Shown here: piece after piece, positions 40,876 to 44,203 of the stretch
How the letters are laid out: the number at the start of each line of letters is the position of its first letter
How positions within the stretch are numbered: the first letter of the stretch is position 1
Source of the DNA: DASZMX01 sp035551475
Lineage (GTDB): Bacteria > Verrucomicrobiota > Verrucomicrobiia > Limisphaerales > Palsa-1400
Length of the DNA stretch: 44,203 nt
Reading direction: 5' to 3'
NCBI GenBank assembly: GCA_035551475.1
Contig: DASZMX010000143.1
Location: 1-44,203, forward strand
Notes under the pieces: generated by a model
What the model was told of the DNA's origin: nothing
Database searches by the model: none
Seen by the model: the letters and a program-made list of their open reading frames with translations, nothing else
Position numbers and translations under genes: made by a program

Positions 40876-41833
40876 GATGGGAGAGGGATGACGTTTTGCC
40901 CCAGCCACAAGCATCGAATACGGCCTCGATCACGGCGGCGGCGACTGGAACGGGCAGACTGTTGCCCGCTTGCTTGCGCGTCTGCCAGTCGCTGCACGCG
41001 ATGCGGAAGCTGTCGGGAAAACCTTGCAGGCGCAGCATTTCGCGCGGGGTCAGGCGGCGTTCGCCATTGACGAGCAGATAATTATAAGAAGCGCCAGCGC
41101 GCAACGCGCAGGAATATGGATGGGCGCTGACATGGCCGGATTTGTTTTCGTGCCAGATGGTGGGCTCGTCGGTCGGATCAACTTGCGCCAGGCGGCGGCG
41201 GCGAATATGCGCGGACGCATAGTGATCTTGCGAAACATTGCATTCCAAAATGCGGGAAAGCGGCGTCATTCGCGCGGTCGGCGCTGGCCACGCCAATTTA
41301 TGCCGTCCGCGAAAACCAACGATAAAAACGCGCTCGCGTTTTTGGGGAAGGCCGAAATGCAGGGCGTTGAGCACGCGAAACTCCGCGTGGTAGCCCAGTT
41401 CCGCGAGCGTTTCCATGATGCGCCCCATCGTCCGCCCGTGGTTATGGCCGACAAGCATCTTGACATTTTCCAACACAAACGCCGCGGGCTTCTTCGCGTC
41501 GAGAATGCGGGCAATTTCAAAAAACAGCGTCCCGCGGGCGTCCTCAAAACCAATGCGCTGGCCGATGATGCTGAATGGTTGACAGGGAAAGCCCGCCAGC
41601 AAAAGGTCGTGGTCCGGCACATCGTCGCTGGCAATGGCGGAGATATTTCCCAGGGGCGGCTCGCCAAAATTGGCGGCATAAGCCTGCTGGCAGCGTTTGT
41701 CGATGTCGCTGGAGAGAACACACGCCGCGTTCAATTGGCGGCTATGGGCGACGGATTGCGCCGCGAAGCGAAACCCGCCAATGCCGCAAAAAAGATCGAT
41801 GAAACGTATCGCGCGAAGGTTAGCGTTCGTCAT
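40811..41833 (-). CDS. dcm: DNA cytosine-5 methyltransferase
   Basis: A 340-residue C5-methyltransferase starting at the ATG at 41833. Ordered motifs are I (RFIDLFCGIGGFRFAA), IV with catalytic Cys (GFPCQPFSIIGQRIGFED), VI (FVLENVKMLVGHNHG), VIII (FGLPQKRERVFIVGF), then a short target-recognition region (DHYASAHIRRRRLAQVDPTDEPT), IX (RRLTPREMLRLQGFPDSF) and X (KQAGNSLPVPVAAAVIEAVF). The target-recognition region is small, so a short target such as the Dcm-like CCWGG class is possible but cannot be read from sequence. No restriction endonuclease is adjacent; with vsr this looks like a solitary methylation-repair pair. The stop at 40811 lies inside vsr. Confidence 0.93.
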   Translation of the reverse strand: MTNANLRAIRFIDLFCGIGGFRFAAQSVAHSRQLNAACVLSSDIDKRCQQAYAANFGEPPLGNISAIASDDVPDHDLLLAGFPCQPFSIIGQRIGFEDARGTLFFEIARILDAKKPAAFVLENVKMLVGHNHGRTMGRIMETLAELGYHAEFRVLNALHFGLPQKRERVFIVGFRGRHKLAWPAPTARMTPLSRILECNVSQDHYASAHIRRRRLAQVDPTDEPTIWHENKSGHVSAHPYSCALRAGASYNYLLVNGERRLTPREMLRLQGFPDSFRIACSDWQTRKQAGNSLPVPVAAAVIEAVFDACGWGKTSSLSHHGHLHAGPTVGDHGENQVGRL

Positions 41834-41933
41834 GCCTGCGAGCGAAGTTACACGATGGGTGGATTTGAGCCAATAGCGAAGACGACTGCCGTTGGAAGAG
41901 GCGGCTATGAGTGCGCCCTCTTGTTTTAAAACA

Positions 41934-41972
41934 TAGCATCCCCCCTTTGCGGCCCACAAAGGGGGGATGCTA
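41934..41972 (-). terminator. Strong 16-bp stem-loop, probable terminator of the tsaD transcript
   Basis: Perfect arms 41934-41949 and 41957-41972 (TAGCATCCCCCCTTTG and its complement) enclose a 7-base loop. On the minus strand the stem is followed by TGTTTT, a weak T-run. It is now 284 bases past the tsaD stop, but removing the inserted 210-bp element and one 8-bp target copy would bring it to about 66 bases, a normal distance. A role as bidirectional barrier or a repeated palindrome is also possible. Confidence 0.55.
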
Positions 41973-42013
41973 ATTTGTTCCTAACCCTCTGTCAATAGAA
42001 ATGCTTTCCGCGG

Positions 42014-42239
42014 AAACCAGCGGGCGCATCTCAAGATTTGTACAGTGTTAAACAAGAATTTGCTGGGCAATATGTAAACTAAATCCTGTCAATATGTTAG
42101 CTCGGAAGCTGCGGCTCCGTCGTTAGCCACGATGTTCTTGCAATTCGGGCCGCCGCGACCCGAAGATCACGAGGCTTCCGAGGGAAATCGCCGGCCCACG
42201 GTGGCAGGTGTACAAAACTTGAGATGCGCCCAAACCAGC
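42014..42239. mobile_element. MITE-like non-autonomous transposable element with 8-bp target duplication
   Basis: Inverted terminal repeats of 23 bases lie at 42022-42044 (starting GGGCGCATCTCAAG) and 42209-42231 and match at 22 of 23 positions. They are flanked immediately by perfect direct repeats AAACCAGC at 42014-42021 and 42232-42239, an 8-bp target-site duplication. The 210-bp element has no transposase and no sizeable frame; an internal inverted repeat (42101-42109 with 42174-42182, CTCGGAAGC) could fold the transcript. Eight-bp duplications are made by several transposase families (for example IS1595, ISL3, IS66); I cannot assign one. The identical duplication and near-identical ends suggest a recent insertion, 18 bases beyond the tsaD stop. 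Confidence 0.9.
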
Positions 42240-42256
42240 CCTCCAGCCAGGCGTGA

Positions 42257-43279
42257 CTACAACTCCCAACCAGGCTGAATATCGGCATCCAAGTCGGTGG
42301 GGGGCATGCCCGCCGCGAGCTTACGCTCGGCGAGCAGGCCGATCATGGCGGCGTTGTCGGTGGACAGCTTTTTCTCGGCCAGGCGAAGCTGGCAACCTTG
42401 GACGCGGCAGGCGTCGGCGAGACGCTGGCGGAGCGCGCTGTTACACGCCACGCCGCCCGAGGCCGTGACGCAACTCACGCGCAGACGCCGGGCGGCGCGC
42501 ATGGTCTTGGCGACCAGCACATCCACAATCGCGGCCTGCACGCTGGCGCAGAGGTCGCGCAGAGTTTGGGGATCATCCGCCAGGCCGGGATTCTTTTGCA
42601 AAAAATAGCGCACGGAAGTTTTGAGGCCGGCGAAGCTGAAATCGTCGCCCGGCTCATGCAGCATGGGACGCGGAAAATCGAAGCGGCGCGCGTTACCCGC
42701 GGGGGCGAGGCGGTCGATTTCCGGGCCCGCCGGGTAGGCTAACCCAAGTAATTTGCCAACTTTATCGAAGCATTCACCAGCGGCGTCATCGACCGTGGAA
42801 CCGAGCACGCGATGATGGGCTTCCGATTCAATGTGAATTAAAAGCGTATGTCCGCCGCTGACAATCAAGGAAACTGACGGCTGAAAATCGCCAAAATCCG
42901 CGCGGGGAGGATCACCCACAATCCAGGGTGAATACAAATGCGCTTCGTGATGGTGAATGCCGAAAAACGGCTTGCGCAAACTGAAGGCGACCGCTTGCGC
43001 AGCCTTAAGGCCGATCAGCAGCGCATTGGGCAATCCCGGCCCTTGGGTGGCGGCCACGGCGTCCAAGTCGGATGGAGCTATGCCGGCAAGATTAAGGGCC
43101 TGCCGGGTGACGGGCAGCCAATTGCGGACATGCTCGCGCACGGCCAACTCGGGCACGACTCCGCCGTATTCCGCATGCAACGCGATTTGGGACGAGACGA
43201 CGTTGGACAAGGCGCAGCCATCGCGAATGACCGCGGCGCTCGTCTCGTCGCAGGACGTTTCAACGGCGAGGAGCGTCAA
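42257..43279 (-). CDS. tsaD: tRNA N6-threonylcarbamoyladenosine synthase subunit TsaD
   Basis: A 340-residue ASKHA-fold protein. It starts with TTG at 43279: the family N-terminus begins there (TLLAVETSCDETSAAVI) and an in-frame TGA lies three codons upstream, ruling out an extension. Metal-binding HHHEAHLYSPW, the Gly-rich VSGGHTLLIHI and TASGGVACNSALRQRL are conserved. TsaD, with TsaB and TsaE, transfers threonylcarbamoyl to A37 of ANN-decoding tRNAs. The start overlaps the 3' end of the ctpA-like gene by 20 bases, so translation is probably coupled. A miniature transposable element sits just past the stop. Confidence 0.97.
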   Translation of the reverse strand: MTLLAVETSCDETSAAVIRDGCALSNVVSSQIALHAEYGGVVPELAVREHVRNWLPVTRQALNLAGIAPSDLDAVAATQGPGLPNALLIGLKAAQAVAFSLRKPFFGIHHHEAHLYSPWIVGDPPRADFGDFQPSVSLIVSGGHTLLIHIESEAHHRVLGSTVDDAAGECFDKVGKLLGLAYPAGPEIDRLAPAGNARRFDFPRPMLHEPGDDFSFAGLKTSVRYFLQKNPGLADDPQTLRDLCASVQAAIVDVLVAKTMRAARRLRVSCVTASGGVACNSALRQRLADACRVQGCQLRLAEKKLSTDNAAMIGLLAERKLAAGMPPTDLDADIQPGWEL

Positions 43280-44203
43280 GAGGAATCACGGGTTTGGCAT
43301 CGGCCACTTTGCTGGCGCCAGGCGTGCGCTGGGAATAAAGCAGAACCCCTTTGAGCATGTCGAGGGCGCGATCCAACTGGCGGTCGCGCACGTTTTCGAC
43401 GCGCTCGCGGTCCTTGGGCTCAAGCATGTCGAGGGCGCCGGCGAGATGTTTGACATGCAGGTCAGCCTCGTCCTCCTGGCTCATGGGCACAAAAATATCG
43501 GGCGTAATGCCGTGCTCATGAATGACCTTGTGGCTGGGGGTGTAATATTTAGCCGTAGTCAAGCGCAGGGCCGATCCGTCCGCCAGCGGCAAAATGCTCT
43601 GCACGGAACCTTTGCCGAAGGTTTGCTCGCCGATGACCACGGCGTGAGTGATGCTCTGCAAATCCTGCAGGCAACCGGAGACGATCTCCGCGGCGCTGGC
43701 GCTATTGCCATTCACCAGCACTGCCATGGGCAAGTCGATGCGCTTCCCGTGGCCTTGGGCATGATACTCGGTGCGCGGAGTGGACCCCCGTCCCTCGGTG
43801 GTGACAATGAGTTCATTGCGCGGCAAAAATTTTTCGCAGACCTCCTCGGCCTGTTCCAACAACCCGCCGGGATTATCGCGCAGATCAAGGATCAGCGCTT
43901 TCATCCCTTGGTCGGAGAGCTTCTGCAAGGCGCGCCCGAGCTCGTCGGAAGTCTTCTCGCCAAATTGAATGATGCGCACGTACCCTATGCCATTGTCGGA
44001 AAGCGGAAATTCGCGGTGATCATTGATGTCTTTGACCGTGTCCACTTTGATAATGGCGCGTTGCAGTTTGAAATCCTTGGTCCAACCGGCGGAGGGGCGG
44101 CGAATGGAGACAGTGACGGTGGTGCCGGGTTCGCCGCGAAGAAGTTTGACGGCGTCATCGACTTCCAGGCGCGCGGAATTTTTGCCATCGATTTTGAGAA
44201 TTT
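43260..44203 (-). CDS. C-terminal processing protease (S41 family), 5' part outside window
   Basis: At least 314 codons are in the window; the frame continues unbroken to the edge, so this is the C-terminal part. It opens inside a PDZ domain (ILKIDGKNSARLEVDDAVKL, LRGEPGTTVTVSIRRP) and runs into the S41 catalytic core: LILDLRDNPGGLLEQAEEV, catalytic Ser in VNGNSASAAEIVSG and Lys in IGEQTFGKGSVQSILPL, then KYYTPSHKVIHEHGITPDI. These periplasmic serine-lysine proteases trim or degrade envelope proteins by recognising C-termini. The family call (CtpA/Prc-like) is firm; the exact orthologue is not. The 3' end overlaps tsaD by 20 bases. Confidence 0.94.
   Translation of the reverse strand, partial: ILKIDGKNSARLEVDDAVKLLRGEPGTTVTVSIRRPSAGWTKDFKLQRAIIKVDTVKDINDHREFPLSDNGIGYVRIIQFGEKTSDELGRALQKLSDQGMKALILDLRDNPGGLLEQAEEVCEKFLPRNELIVTTEGRGSTPRTEYHAQGHGKRIDLPMAVLVNGNSASAAEIVSGCLQDLQSITHAVVIGEQTFGKGSVQSILPLADGSALRLTTAKYYTPSHKVIHEHGITPDIFVPMSQEDEADLHVKHLAGALDMLEPKDRERVENVRDRQLDRALDMLKGVLLYSQRTPGASKVADAKPVIPLDAPRR

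Larger units (their letters stand above)
41834..42256. other. Intergenic region between dcm and tsaD
   Basis: These 423 bases hold no credible gene. They contain a strong 16-bp stem-loop (41934-41972) and a 210-bp miniature transposable element (42022-42231) with its target duplication. The region from 41990 to 42100 is noticeably more AT-rich than the surrounding genes. Confidence 0.8.

Noticed and set aside
40456..41833. A complete restriction-modification or defence island around the methyltransferase
   Set aside because: Only the methyltransferase and vsr are present; flanking genes are gmhA, uvrC and tsaD, all housekeeping.
42022..42231. Possibility that the inverted repeats bound a full insertion sequence
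   Set aside because: Only 210 bases lie within, with no frame long enough for a transposase; it can only be a non-autonomous element.
1..44203. CRISPR arrays, tRNA or rRNA genes, prophage modules
   Set aside because: No regular spaced direct repeats, no cloverleaf or rRNA-like stretches and no phage structural genes were seen on reading both strands.

Overview
The window looks like a GC-rich chromosome segment from a Gram-negative (diderm) bacterium, most likely a verrucomicrobiote of the Pedosphaera/Limisphaerales type. This rests on lipid A and LPS-core genes (lpxK, waaF, gmhA), two prepilin-like proteins of the H-X9-DG type next to glycoside hydrolases, a very long beta-strand-repeat surface protein, and secreted proteins ending in a short module that finishes in FYRL/FFIL. 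The taxonomic call is an inference; no rRNA or tRNA gene is visible.

Positions 1-22930 are a minus-strand polysaccharide-utilisation region. Read in the direction of transcription it holds: a pseudopilin (22064-22930), a three-unit secreted repeat protein (19323-22007), a beta-propeller sensor kinase and NarL-type response regulator (16205-19240 and 15576-16208, ATGA overlap), a GH2 enzyme (13362-15575), a 1595-residue beta-strand-repeat protein (8426-13213) followed by a clear intrinsic terminator, a second pseudopilin (7370-8239), a glutaminase-A-like six-hairpin protein (4761-7334), an unassigned TIM-barrel hydrolase candidate (2591-4777), a GH127 beta-L-arabinofuranosidase (502-2589) and the start of a GH92 alpha-mannosidase (1-494).

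Positions 23083-32954 are a divergent plus-strand locus for beta-1,4-galactan or type I arabinogalactan. It has three different GH53 endo-galactanases, a GH2 beta-galactosidase candidate, and its own kinase/regulator pair whose sensor is built from PA14 and OB-fold-like units. A 14-bp sequence (consensus ACMTYTGTGAGGCT) occurs upstream of two GH53 genes and, inverted, upstream of the divergent pseudopilin. A second, unrelated 28-bp palindromic element (26 of 28 bases identical) lies upstream of the beta-strand-repeat gene and of the first pseudopilin. The two halves together look like a pectin side-chain (RG-I galactan/arabinan) system with two parallel sensory pairs.

Positions 32961-44203 are mostly housekeeping: waaF and lpxK (minus), a Gln/Gly/Arg/Tyr-rich, apparently fully disordered protein with no Ile, Leu, Val or Cys (plus), a PQQ-like propeller protein, uvrC, a GmhA-type isomerase, vsr overlapping a cytosine-5 methyltransferase, tsaD (TTG start) and the C-terminal part of a CtpA-type protease. 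Between the methyltransferase and tsaD sits a 210-bp non-autonomous transposable element with 23-bp terminal inverted repeats and a perfect 8-bp target duplication.
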